A stretch of DNA of 64,000 bases from Candidatus Competibacteraceae bacterium (GTDB lineage: Bacteria > Bacteroidota > Bacteroidia > CAIKAF01): contig JACSSC010000036.1 of the NCBI GenBank assembly GCA_014879445.1, forward strand, positions 33,796-97,795, read 5' to 3'. This document shows, piece after piece, positions 36,865 to 44,386 of this stretch (position 1 is its first letter; each line of letters begins with the position of its first letter). A program made the translations under genes and the position numbers. A model generated the notes under the pieces. That model made no database searches, was not told where the DNA came from, and was given only the letters and a program-made list of their open reading frames with translations.

Positions 36865-37061
36865 TTATCCAAACAACCAGGCATCTATTTTAAACAGAAG
36901 GAACAAGCCCAACAGAGCAAAGAATATTTGCAATATCACATAGCCACACCCCATGGCTGCACCTGCTCCTGCCTGTGCTGCATCCCCCTTGCTCCCTGTA
37001 ATCAATACACAACAATAAAAACTATCACAAAAACACCTATAATAAGCCACAGCCAATTCAT
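36865..37061 (-). pseudogene. Small two-helix membrane protein with a probable frameshift
   Basis: From the ATG at 37061 the frame reads a fine membrane helix, MNWLWLIIGVFVIVFIVVY, then stops. In the neighbouring frame, starting within the same stretch, the text continues as GSKGDAAQAGAGAAM and then a second helix (YVILQIFFALLGLFLLFKI) ending in DAWLFG. The two halves together look like one protein of about 65 residues. A single missing base, for example in the GTTTTT run near the first helix, would join them. It could instead start at the TTG at 37056 in the second frame, with a poorer first helix. No function is recognised. Confidence 0.4.
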
Positions 37062-37203
37062 AATTTTACTTATAATAGTTGATATTCAAATGCATAATGT
37101 TTAATTATTTACTTTATAAATAAACCAACATTGTATGTAACACTTGTTCCATCAATCGTAACAAATTGATAGTAATCCCTATGAAACAGAAAAATACAAG
37201 TAT

Positions 37204-37485
37204 TCATGTCCGAGAGTCGTAAAGAACAAAATTGGGCACTTCATTTTTTTCGTATATATCTAAGACATTATAATGATGCGATTTTTTGTCAGAAGTAAAT
37301 ACTATTGAACTAAACTCCTTATCAATCAGAACATCTGAAAACGCATATTTACTTTCTGTTGAAATTAAAGAATCATGATAAGTATATATTTCTAAGTAAT
37401 TACTGTATAAGCGATTTTGGCTATATCCATTCAAGCTAGTCATCATCATCTGCACAATAAAAAACACAGGGCAAAGGTCAACCAT
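37204..37485 (-). CDS. Doubtful 93-residue secreted-looking protein
   Basis: The frame from the ATG at 37485 begins MVDLCPVFFIVQMMMTSLNG, which could be a signal peptide cleaved near YSQ|N. A polar Tyr/Ser/Asp-rich sequence with alternating strand-like pattern follows. I recognise no family. It could be a short remnant of a longer protein. No good promoter is visible. Composition is protein-like, which is the only support. Confidence 0.35.
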   Translation of the reverse strand: MVDLCPVFFIVQMMMTSLNGYSQNRLYSNYLEIYTYHDSLISTESKYAFSDVLIDKEFSSIVFTSDKKSHHYNVLDIYEKNEVPNFVLYDSRT

Positions 37486-37737
37486 TTGGACTGAACAAAA
37501 GATTGCCATAAGCGAAACATACAGTAAATATTAACAGGGTGGCATAAATTAACACCTACGAGATTGGTTTTCATTTTTTTCATAGGAAGAAAGTATAATA
37601 TGATGGAGTCAACTAAATGAAAACGTATCAGCCCCCAAAAATTGTATATGACGACGCAAACTTTTTGACATGAAACAAATAGACAATTATCACAATATCA
37701 TTTTTAGGTTTCCAAGTGTGTGAATTTTAGATTCGCC

Positions 37738-38007
37738 TTACTTCCCTCCTAATAACTTTTTCAATTCTTCTGCCGTTTGATCACCTTCAACAAACCAATC
37801 CCATGGATGTGATCGTTCAAAGCATTTCGGACATTCTAACTCATCATCCTTCACAGCGCAGTTTTTGCAATAGCCGTGTACTGCCGGACAATCCCAAAAA
37901 TGATAAGCAAAAAAGCATTTCTCACAAAACCAAAAATCTTTCTCCAATTGTATAACATAATGGCAATGTGGACAAATGGGGGTGGGCTTATCGAATGCTG
38001 ATTGCAT
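37738..38007 (-). CDS. Small zinc-ribbon protein
   Basis: An 89-residue cytoplasmic protein with four CxxC pairs (CPHC, CEKC, CKNC, CPKC) across residues 12-63, enough for two zinc ribbons. It has aromatic residues between the pairs and a short acidic C-terminal helix (EELKKLLGGK). The function is not known; such ribbons bind nucleic acids or proteins. It is divergent from the WYL regulator gene and has an exact TATATTTG element 25 bases upstream. Confidence 0.7.
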   Translation of the reverse strand: MQSAFDKPTPICPHCHYVIQLEKDFWFCEKCFFAYHFWDCPAVHGYCKNCAVKDDELECPKCFERSHPWDWFVEGDQTAEELKKLLGGK

Positions 38008-38032
38008 TAGAATATGAGTTATTTATTTAACA

Positions 38033-38040
38033 CAAATATA
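38033..38040 (-). promoter_or_regulatory. -7 promoter element of the zinc-ribbon gene
   Basis: CAAATATA on the plus strand is TATATTTG on the minus strand, an exact TAnnTTTG match 25 bases before the start at 38007. Confidence 0.5.
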
Positions 38041-38074
38041 CAAATACTAAAAATGTTTTCATGCATTTACTTCA

Positions 38075-38091
38075 GCGACAGGTTTTGTCGC
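38075..38091. promoter_or_regulatory. Dyad GCGACA-N5-TGTCGC, candidate operator of the WYL regulator
   Basis: GCGACA (38075-38080) and TGTCGC (38086-38091) form a perfect inverted repeat 99 bases before the WYL regulator gene. It lies just upstream of a near-consensus -7 element on the plus strand (CATCTTTG, 38102-38109), where the -33 region would be. A repressor bound there would block that promoter. The same GCGAC/GTCGC half-sites recur at the start of the reverse transcriptase frame. Confidence 0.45.
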
Positions 38092-38189
38092 ATTACTTCA
38101 TCATCTTTGTGTAGTTATCTTAGATGCCTCTATGGATATATATATGCTGATTGATTATTATTGTATGAAGCACTACTAAACTGATTTAT

Positions 38190-39095
38190 ATGTCATACCG
38201 TGCCACCATTCGACGTTATCTGATTATTATCGAACGGGTTTCTCAGCAGCCCTATCCAACTTTGCAACAAATTAATGATGCACTACAAGAGCATGGGCTG
38301 GATGTTTCTGCCCGAACACTGCAACGCAATTTGGAAAGCATACGAGATGAATTTGGTATCAACATTACATACAACCGCTCACGTCATGAATATCGCATCG
38401 AAGAATCAAATTCTCTCAACCAAGATACATTTCTACATTTTTTACAGATATTCCATTTAGCCGATTTGCTTGGCGATGCCATCCATCGGTCATCAAGTGT
38501 TTTAAATTATATTAAGTTTCAAAACATAGGATTATTACAAGGCATACATTGGCTTAAAGACCTGTTGCATGCCGTAAAAGAGCATCGTTATATAACTTTC
38601 ACTCACAAAAGCTTTCAAAGTGCTTCAGAAAAACGTATCCGCCTACGTCCATATTTAATCAAGGAATATATGTCACGCTGGTATGTGATTGGCAAGCCCG
38701 ACAATTCGGACTCATATCGCACCTATGGCATTGACCGTATTTCTGCATTACAGGTAGATAGCACTCGTTTCAAATTTCAAAAAAATCAAGATCCATCTGC
38801 ATTTTTTGATTCTGTTATCGGCATATCTGATTATAGCAACTTACCAGAAGAAGTAGTGCTCCATTTTCGGCCCATGCAGGCCAGATATGTCAAAGCGCTT
38901 CCATGGCATCCTTCACAGCAAGTGCTTCATGAAGATGAATTTGGCATGCAAATTCAAATCAATGTTATTATTAATTATGAACTGGTTCTGCTTATTCTCA
39001 TGCATGGTAATACCGTAAAAGTGCTTGAGCCCGACTCTTTAAGGAACTTAATAAAAAAACACTTACAATCCGCTTTAAAACAGTACCGAAGTTAA
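38190..39095 (+). CDS. WYL-domain transcriptional regulator
   Basis: A 301-residue DNA-binding regulator. The N-terminal winged helix (about residues 5-70, with SARTLQRNLESIRDEFGI as the recognition part) is followed by a WYL domain. In that domain RLRPYLIKEYMSRWYVIGKP (about 150-169) carries WYV in place of WYL, and TYGIDRISAL follows. WYL domains sense nucleic-acid or nucleotide ligands and often control anti-phage loci. It lies upstream of the DnaB-like ATPase and reverse transcriptase genes on the same strand, so it may regulate them. An inverted repeat in its own promoter suggests autoregulation; this is inference. Confidence 0.87.
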   Translation: MSYRATIRRYLIIIERVSQQPYPTLQQINDALQEHGLDVSARTLQRNLESIRDEFGINITYNRSRHEYRIEESNSLNQDTFLHFLQIFHLADLLGDAIHRSSSVLNYIKFQNIGLLQGIHWLKDLLHAVKEHRYITFTHKSFQSASEKRIRLRPYLIKEYMSRWYVIGKPDNSDSYRTYGIDRISALQVDSTRFKFQKNQDPSAFFDSVIGISDYSNLPEEVVLHFRPMQARYVKALPWHPSQQVLHEDEFGMQIQINVIINYELVLLILMHGNTVKVLEPDSLRNLIKKHLQSALKQYRS

Positions 39096-39287
39096 CCACA
39101 ACCCCACTGTACTCATTTTCTCAATAAAATTATTTATTAGGATTTACAAACACGCAGACACAATGTTCTCCATTCTCCTATTGTTGCATTTTTAACAAAT
39201 TAAATATTATGTTTTAAAAAAATTTTTTCACATACATACTAAACCCAATATCATTCAAGTTAGCTTTAATACAAAACTTGCTGCGCT

Positions 39288-39524
39288 ATGAAATCCTATC
39301 TGAAATTATTTTTCCGAACACCCAGTACCTGCCATATTATTTCTGCATTATTGCTGGCGATTGCCCAGTTTTCACATGCATCAAACTTTGAGAAATATCA
39401 GCGATATGACAACTATTCGCCTTTAAAGTATAATATGAAAAGAATCACAGTTCCCAAAAATGGCAACACAATATTTAATAAATCCGAAAAGGGGTTTGAA
39501 AATAGCCCATTTTTCATTTTCTAA
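39288..39524 (+). CDS. Small secreted peptide of unknown function
   Basis: A 78-residue frame with a plausible signal peptide (basic start MKSYLKLFFR, hydrophobic SALLLAIAQF, cleavage near SHA|S). A short polar mature part with KYQRYDNYSPLKYN ends in a hydrophobic FFIF. TAGCTTTA (39261-39268), one mismatch from the -7 consensus, lies 20 bases upstream. No family is recognised. It sits between the regulator and the DnaB-like gene, with 105 bases to the latter. Confidence 0.45.
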   Translation: MKSYLKLFFRTPSTCHIISALLLAIAQFSHASNFEKYQRYDNYSPLKYNMKRITVPKNGNTIFNKSEKGFENSPFFIF

Positions 39525-39629
39525 CCAACGCTTTCAAAGAGTAACATGTATCGTTTGCGAAATGCCTATTGGATACGCGACACACGATTATCAACTTAAT
39601 ACCATTATTCATCATTCAACAAATAACTT

Positions 39630-40553
39630 ATGCACATACTTGGTCAATCGTTACAACATTTAAAAAATGATCTTAGCCATTCCAGCGCTAACCATCCAGT
39701 AAACACAATCATAAAAACCGGATTTGAATCCATTGACTCTTACATTTTCGGCTATCGCAGAGGAGAAATGACGGTTGTTGCCGGACGTCCGGGCATGGGG
39801 GTTACAAGTTTTCTGATCGAAACGGCATTAAACATGTCCACACAACATGGATACGCTGGAGCATTTATTTCAGTTGATATCTCATATGCTGTTCTTCAGG
39901 CCAAATTTGCATCCATTGTGATGAATATGGATATAAACAATATTTTCAACGCTGATGCAGCCAAGATTAATTGGCCAGTAGATTATAGCACACTTCCACT
40001 CTATCTGCATACGCAGGGAAATCGGTTTTTGGAAGACATTATCGAGCAAGTTGAGATATTGACAGAAAAACGATCACTCGATTTTCTAATCATTGATTCT
40101 TTGCAAAATGTCGAATTGCAAAAACCATTCTTTCCACCTCATTTATACTTCGAAAAATTCAATGTTATTATTCCATCATTGTTGGATTTTGCCCGCAAAA
40201 AAAACATAGCTTTAATTTGTGGTTCATCAATTAAGCGCAGTGTTGAATACAGAGGCGGCTCCAACAAACCCTATCTGTCGGATATTGCACAAACCTCGTT
40301 AATAGAAGAGAGAGCCGAAAAAGTAATCATCCTTTATCGACCTGAATATTACGAATACTTTAAGGATGATAATGGTAACAGCACCAAAGGTATCATGCAA
40401 GTTAGTGTTGAAAAAAACATTTCAGGACAATGTTGCGAATTCAAGTTTTTAGCCAAATCATATAAGAATCATCCTTTCCGTATCATTGATCCAGGCACTG
40501 AAGCAAATGCAATTCGTCATTATCTGATGCTCGATGAAAACGATGATGAATAA
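39630..40553 (+). CDS. DnaB C-terminal-domain-like ATPase lacking the Walker A lysine
   Basis: A 307-residue RecA-fold protein that matches only the C-terminal half of replicative helicase DnaB; the primase-interacting N-terminal domain is absent. Landmarks in order are TGFESIDSYIFGYRRGEM (residues 30-47), the P-loop GRPGMGVTS (52-60), Walker B-like LDFLIIDSLQ (150-159), GSSIKRSVEYR (198-208) and the IEERAEKVIILYRPEYY segment (225-241). The P-loop Lys is Val58, encoded GTT, and the DnaB SLEM motif reads SVDI (81-84). It is therefore probably not a normal ATP-driven helicase. It is 159 bases upstream of a reverse transcriptase gene. Confidence 0.85.
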   Translation: MHILGQSLQHLKNDLSHSSANHPVNTIIKTGFESIDSYIFGYRRGEMTVVAGRPGMGVTSFLIETALNMSTQHGYAGAFISVDISYAVLQAKFASIVMNMDINNIFNADAAKINWPVDYSTLPLYLHTQGNRFLEDIIEQVEILTEKRSLDFLIIDSLQNVELQKPFFPPHLYFEKFNVIIPSLLDFARKKNIALICGSSIKRSVEYRGGSNKPYLSDIAQTSLIEERAEKVIILYRPEYYEYFKDDNGNSTKGIMQVSVEKNISGQCCEFKFLAKSYKNHPFRIIDPGTEANAIRHYLMLDENDDE

Positions 40554-40712
40554 TAAATATAAATAAAGTTGAACATTTTTTACATTTCTGTTCTTTCATA
40601 ACATAAGCCGATATCCGTCGGGCGCTGCTCAATCATGTGTCATACTTTAGGACCTGTACCTGAAGAACGGGCTGTGTACCTGCATCCCTGTTGTTAAAAC
40701 CTGATTTACTGA
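40554..40712 (+). ncRNA. Candidate structured RNA upstream of the reverse transcriptase
   Basis: Retron-like reverse transcriptases usually have their msr-msd template RNA directly upstream, so this 159-base gap is the place to look. Possible stems are GCCGA with TCGGGC (40607-40611 with 40618-40623, one bulge) and AACGGG with CCCTGTT (40666-40671 with 40686-40692, one G-T pair). TGTACCTG occurs twice, 20 bases apart (40655-40662 and 40675-40682). I could not find the long a1/a2 flanking complement of a classical retron, so the call is tentative. Confidence 0.3.
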
Positions 40713-40733
40713 TTGCGACTAAAGTCGCAAATC
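40711..40733 (+). promoter_or_regulatory. Hairpin TTGCGAC-TAAA-GTCGCAA at the start of the RT frame
   Basis: TTGCGAC (40713-40719) and GTCGCAA (40724-40730) form a perfect 7-bp inverted repeat with a 4-base loop. GAT/ATC can extend it with one bulged A. It begins on the first possible codon of the reverse transcriptase frame and directly follows an in-frame TGA (40710-40712). It could be the end of a template RNA, a translational control hairpin or an operator sharing half-sites with the dyad at 38075. Confidence 0.45.
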
Positions 40734-42062
40734 AAATCAATCATAGATGAATGGCAGCGCCCTGGATTCGGAAAATTATTTCAAAACATAACAATGAAAA
40801 ACCTGATGATAAAAGATAAAGAAAATATTCTTATTCAACCTGGAATATTTTTTTATACACATGGGTACTATTCTGCAACCCATGCATTAGATTTTATCCA
40901 TTCAGCAGATTCGTACAAAAAAATCAGCATCCCCAAACGTAATGGGAAAATACGCACCGTGTATCAGCCACACCCCAAGTTACACGCTATGCAATCTACA
41001 ATCAAACCCTTTCTTCACAAAGTATATTTCAAAATATGCCAAAAGCATGGCATGATATCTTATGAAAAACGCTCCCATATGTCTAAACAAGCGTGGAATC
41101 GCCATATTGAATTACGACGGAGATTCCCCACAATAGAAGATTTTGCAGATCATATAGACGAGTTGTTCGATGAATATTCTGATGAAGCCGATAAAAGATA
41201 TGGTAAAGAAAATCCTAATGACAAATTACATATGTCATCCATGTTGTTAGATTTTGACTATGATTTTTTTTGTTACAAAGGCATTGACCCCGAGTTGAGT
41301 TATAAAAAAACATTCAAGTATTACGGTTCCGTTGTGCAACACGCCCGAAATGCTGTCAGAAAACCATACTTATTCAAGTGTGATATAAAAGATTTTTATC
41401 CATCTATCACAGATAAAAAACTATACAGAATACTCTCATCCGAGCCCTACAATACTTACATCAGCCCCGAAATAGCGGCCCTTATCGTATCAGTTTGCAC
41501 ACATCGTTCGCGCCTAGTGCAGGGGGCTTGTACTTCACCTATACTAGCCAACATGTTCATGATACATGCCGACAATTTCTTTTCTAAAAATTTAAAGAAA
41601 TCCTGCACCTACAACAGATATAGTCGGTATGTTGACGACCTCATTTTTGCATCTGACCAACCAATTGATGCTGCTGAAATCAGTAAGCAGATAAGTGGAT
41701 ACCTCAGCTCGATGGGCTTGCAACTGCATCCCAAAAAGACACGTTATCTTCTACCTCACCAGAAAAAAATAGTAACAGGTGTAGTAGTAAACCAAAAAAT
41801 AAATATAGATCGGCGTTATATACGTTGCATACGCGCTATGCTACACGATGCTGAAGCTCAAGGCATAGAACATGCCGCTCTGCGACATGCCTCTGGCAAA
41901 CATGGCAAAATCGAAGCTATCGACCCACAATATTTTTTGAAGCGCCTGCAAGGCATGATTTCTTGGGTGCAATATGTACGAAGCCCACATGAAAACAATT
42001 GCCAGCAATTAATTAATCGCTTTAATAACCTACAAAAAAAATGGGAACAGAGCAAATACTAA
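40713..42062 (+). CDS. Retron-like reverse transcriptase
   Basis: An RNA-directed DNA polymerase of up to 449 residues. Motifs in order are ISIPKRNGKIRTVYQP (71-86), motif A FKCDIKDFYPSI with catalytic Asp224, motif B QGACTSPILAN (270-280), YVDD with catalytic Asp pair (306-309), and VTGVVVNQK (354-362). The VTG and the tail LQGMISWVQYV resemble retron enzymes. Unlike them, it has about 100 extra, Asp/Glu-rich residues (112-208) between motifs 1 and A, and the retron NAxxH signature reads NAVRK. The start is uncertain: TTG at 40713, or ATG at 40794 giving 422 residues. Confidence 0.88.
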   Translation: MRLKSQIKSIIDEWQRPGFGKLFQNITMKNLMIKDKENILIQPGIFFYTHGYYSATHALDFIHSADSYKKISIPKRNGKIRTVYQPHPKLHAMQSTIKPFLHKVYFKICQKHGMISYEKRSHMSKQAWNRHIELRRRFPTIEDFADHIDELFDEYSDEADKRYGKENPNDKLHMSSMLLDFDYDFFCYKGIDPELSYKKTFKYYGSVVQHARNAVRKPYLFKCDIKDFYPSITDKKLYRILSSEPYNTYISPEIAALIVSVCTHRSRLVQGACTSPILANMFMIHADNFFSKNLKKSCTYNRYSRYVDDLIFASDQPIDAAEISKQISGYLSSMGLQLHPKKTRYLLPHQKKIVTGVVVNQKINIDRRYIRCIRAMLHDAEAQGIEHAALRHASGKHGKIEAIDPQYFLKRLQGMISWVQYVRSPHENNCQQLINRFNNLQKKWEQSKY

Positions 42063-42164
42063 ATCTCAAGCTAAAAGCAGATTAATGGCTCAATCCAACA
42101 TAGCAAATGGAAATACCAAATAAGAAATAAGAGATATCTCGGGCTATAGCGTTAAAAATTTGTT

Positions 42165-43652
42165 TTAATTGCGTTTAAGAATCAATAGTCGTTGATCACG
42201 AAACATCGTAGTATAACTGCTGTCTTGCTCAATGCGATCGCGCTCCTGCAAATACAAATTTTTGTCGAGATAGGGATAGGGATAATAATTGCGAAAATCA
42301 TCACTTACAATAACATATTCAGCACTTTTTATGTCAGGAAACTGGTAAATATATTTACGCATAGCAAGGTGAGGCACCAAATAAGAAGATGCTGAAACAG
42401 ATGCGTTTGGAGGAATATAATAGGTCAAAATTTTATGATAGGATTTGTATGAAATTTCACGACGATAGTGTGATGATTTGTAAAAAGCAAGCTGGCTTTT
42501 ATTGTATGGATTGGGTTGCCATGCATCTAAAAAACCCTTGCTGGCATCAGCAACAGAGAGCAGCCATAATACGCCAATGAGAAATTGTATTTTCAAGTTT
42601 TTTAGCTTTGATAAAGTAACAGCGCCTGCAGCTGTAACAACAGGTACAAATTCGATACTGTAATGCGAATAGATACCCCAATGCATGGTATCGTCAGAAA
42701 AAACTTTTTGTGCTACAACCGGTATCAGCATCAGCAAAAAATGGGGTCGAAAAAGAAGAAATATGCCTCCGCTGAGAAACAATATCCAATAAAGTTGTAG
42801 CTTGGGATTGGAGGATAGTGGCTGTTCCTGAATGCCATCATCCCACAAAAGTGGTATCCATTGAGCCGGGCGTGTGAGAAGGGTTTGCATGGCTTCTCCC
42901 ATACTATTTCCCAATGATGAATATCTGAAATGAGGATAAGCCGTTTTGCCTTCTGCAAAATAGGGCATAAATACCAACATTATCAACAAAAAATATGCAA
43001 CAGAAAACAGTGTAAATGACAGATACCTTTTGCGGTGTAGCTTGTCGTGTCGAAAATGCCATAACATACCCAATGCCAAAAATATAGCCCATAAAGCCAT
43101 ATTTTCTTTGGTGTTCATGATAAAGAAAAGGATAGTAGCAGCAGCCCATGTTTTGCGTTCCATAGCAAAGGTGAAGAACCAGGGAACAACAGCAGCCGCA
43201 ATAACATTGGCATGATAGTCGAATCCCATTGCACCAAAAACGCCCCACATAGAATAAAAAGCAAGCATACTCAACATAGATAGCCAAATACCGCCTCCTG
43301 ATTTAATGACCAATCTTCGTATTCCCCAGCCACCTATCAGCCATGCAACCATCTGAACAACCAGCAGGGTATATGAGCCAAACAAATAATATAGAGGCGA
43401 GAACAGTATGAGTGTTAGCTCAAAATGATTAGCGAGAATATTTATTTCGCCATTAAGCGATGGAAGTATCGTATTATAATTAAAACGAAAATGGGCATAA
43501 TCCCATAATGCCTGATTTTTAATACCTAGGTCAAATGCAAATGTTCTAAATACATAATGATTCCATAATGCGATAGAAGCGTAAATAGCTGCATAAACAA
43601 GCGTTATCAGCAGAGAAATATAAAGGAAGTAATATTTATCTGATCGCTTCAT
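42165..43652 (-). CDS. DUF2079 multi-pass membrane protein
   Basis: A 495-residue inner-membrane protein with about eleven helices. The N-terminus has the family pattern [16 protein letters not shown] (about residues 40-55), and the [20 protein letters not shown] segment is near 73-92. DUF2079 proteins resemble GT-C glycosyltransferases but have no proven activity. Its start overlaps the GT2 gene stop by four bases. It is the last gene of the long minus-strand run that begins with ricT. Confidence 0.85.
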   Translation of the reverse strand: MKRSDKYYFLYISLLITLVYAAIYASIALWNHYVFRTFAFDLGIKNQALWDYAHFRFNYNTILPSLNGEINILANHFELTLILFSPLYYLFGSYTLLVVQMVAWLIGGWGIRRLVIKSGGGIWLSMLSMLAFYSMWGVFGAMGFDYHANVIAAAVVPWFFTFAMERKTWAAATILFFIMNTKENMALWAIFLALGMLWHFRHDKLHRKRYLSFTLFSVAYFLLIMLVFMPYFAEGKTAYPHFRYSSLGNSMGEAMQTLLTRPAQWIPLLWDDGIQEQPLSSNPKLQLYWILFLSGGIFLLFRPHFLLMLIPVVAQKVFSDDTMHWGIYSHYSIEFVPVVTAAGAVTLSKLKNLKIQFLIGVLWLLSVADASKGFLDAWQPNPYNKSQLAFYKSSHYRREISYKSYHKILTYYIPPNASVSASSYLVPHLAMRKYIYQFPDIKSAEYVIVSDDFRNYYPYPYLDKNLYLQERDRIEQDSSYTTMFRDQRLLILKRN

Positions 43653-44374
43653 TTGAAGGTTCGCCTATGAAACAAGTTATATTTAAAGATGCACCAAATG
43701 GCACGAAATCCATCTCGCCACCCAATTTTTTTTCCTTCGGCATACGTACGGCCATAATAGGAGATACCAACTTCATAAATACGAACTCCCTGTACACGTG
43801 CAATTTTAGCGGTAACTTCAGGTTCAAAACCAAAGCGCTTTTCACACAAATATAATTGTTGAATGATATCTCTGCGAAAAAGTTTGTAACAGGTTTCCAT
43901 ATCAGTAAGGTTGAGGTTGGTGAACATATTGGATAAGAAAGTGAGAAACTGATTGCCGATGGAATGCCAGAAAAAAAGAATTCGATGCGGATTCCCACCC
44001 ATGAATCTTGATCCAAAAACCACATCGGCCATGCCTTTGAGAATGGGCACCAATAATAGATTGTATTCTTCGGGATCATATTCGAGATCGGCATCTTGGA
44101 TGATGATATAATCCCCAGTTGCATGATTGATGCCTGTATGAAGTGCAGCGCCTTTTCCCTGATTCACTTCGTGGTGATAAAGAAGAATTCCTGCCTGTGG
44201 ATGATTTTGCACATAAAGTTCGAGTGCGCCTTTGGTATCATCGGTTGATGAGTCATTGACAATGATAATTTCTTTTTCGAAGCCGGCAGGTAATACAACA
44301 TCCAACACTTTATCTAAGATAAGGTGAATGGTTTTTTCTTCGTTATAAGCCGGAATAACAATAGATAGTTTCAC
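43649..44374 (-). CDS. GT2 family glycosyltransferase (polyprenyl-phosphate sugar synthase-like)
   Basis: A 241-residue cytoplasmic glycosyltransferase resembling dolichol-phosphate mannosyltransferase. The N-terminus [14 protein letters not shown] and the metal-binding [12 protein letters not shown] near residue 94 are typical. [19 protein letters not shown] precedes the latter. It probably charges a polyprenyl phosphate with a sugar, which the neighbouring GT-C-like membrane enzymes could use as donor; that link is inference from operon context. It overlaps the DUF2079 gene by four bases and lies 12 bases after scoB. Confidence 0.9.
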   Translation of the reverse strand: MKLSIVIPAYNEEKTIHLILDKVLDVVLPAGFEKEIIIVNDSSTDDTKGALELYVQNHPQAGILLYHHEVNQGKGAALHTGINHATGDYIIIQDADLEYDPEEYNLLLVPILKGMADVVFGSRFMGGNPHRILFFWHSIGNQFLTFLSNMFTNLNLTDMETCYKLFRRDIIQQLYLCEKRFGFEPEVTAKIARVQGVRIYEVGISYYGRTYAEGKKIGWRDGFRAIWCIFKYNLFHRRTFK

Positions 44375-44386
44375 GGATATATGGTA

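Larger units (their letters stand above)
36806..37737. other. Gene-poor stretch with only doubtful small frames
   Basis: These 932 bases hold no confident gene. Two weak minus-strand candidates are listed separately: a two-helix membrane protein with a probable frameshift near 36865-37061, and a 93-residue secreted-looking frame at 37204-37485. The remainder (37062-37203 and 37486-37737) is AT-rich, with no hairpin terminator, tRNA-like fold or repeat that I can see. It marks the transition from conserved genes to accessory ones. Confidence 0.5.

Noticed and set aside
36844..37104. Plus-strand 86-residue frame rich in Cys and Gln
   Set aside because: It is the shadow of the minus-strand hydrophobic frames and has no promoter or family pattern.
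39223..39229. A-tract/T-tract stretch before the small secreted peptide
   Set aside because: Simple AT-rich sequence; could curve DNA but no element can be assigned.
42131..42140. GAGATATCTC palindrome after the reverse transcriptase
   Set aside because: Ten bases with no T-run or spacing suggestive of a terminator or operator; expected by chance at this length.
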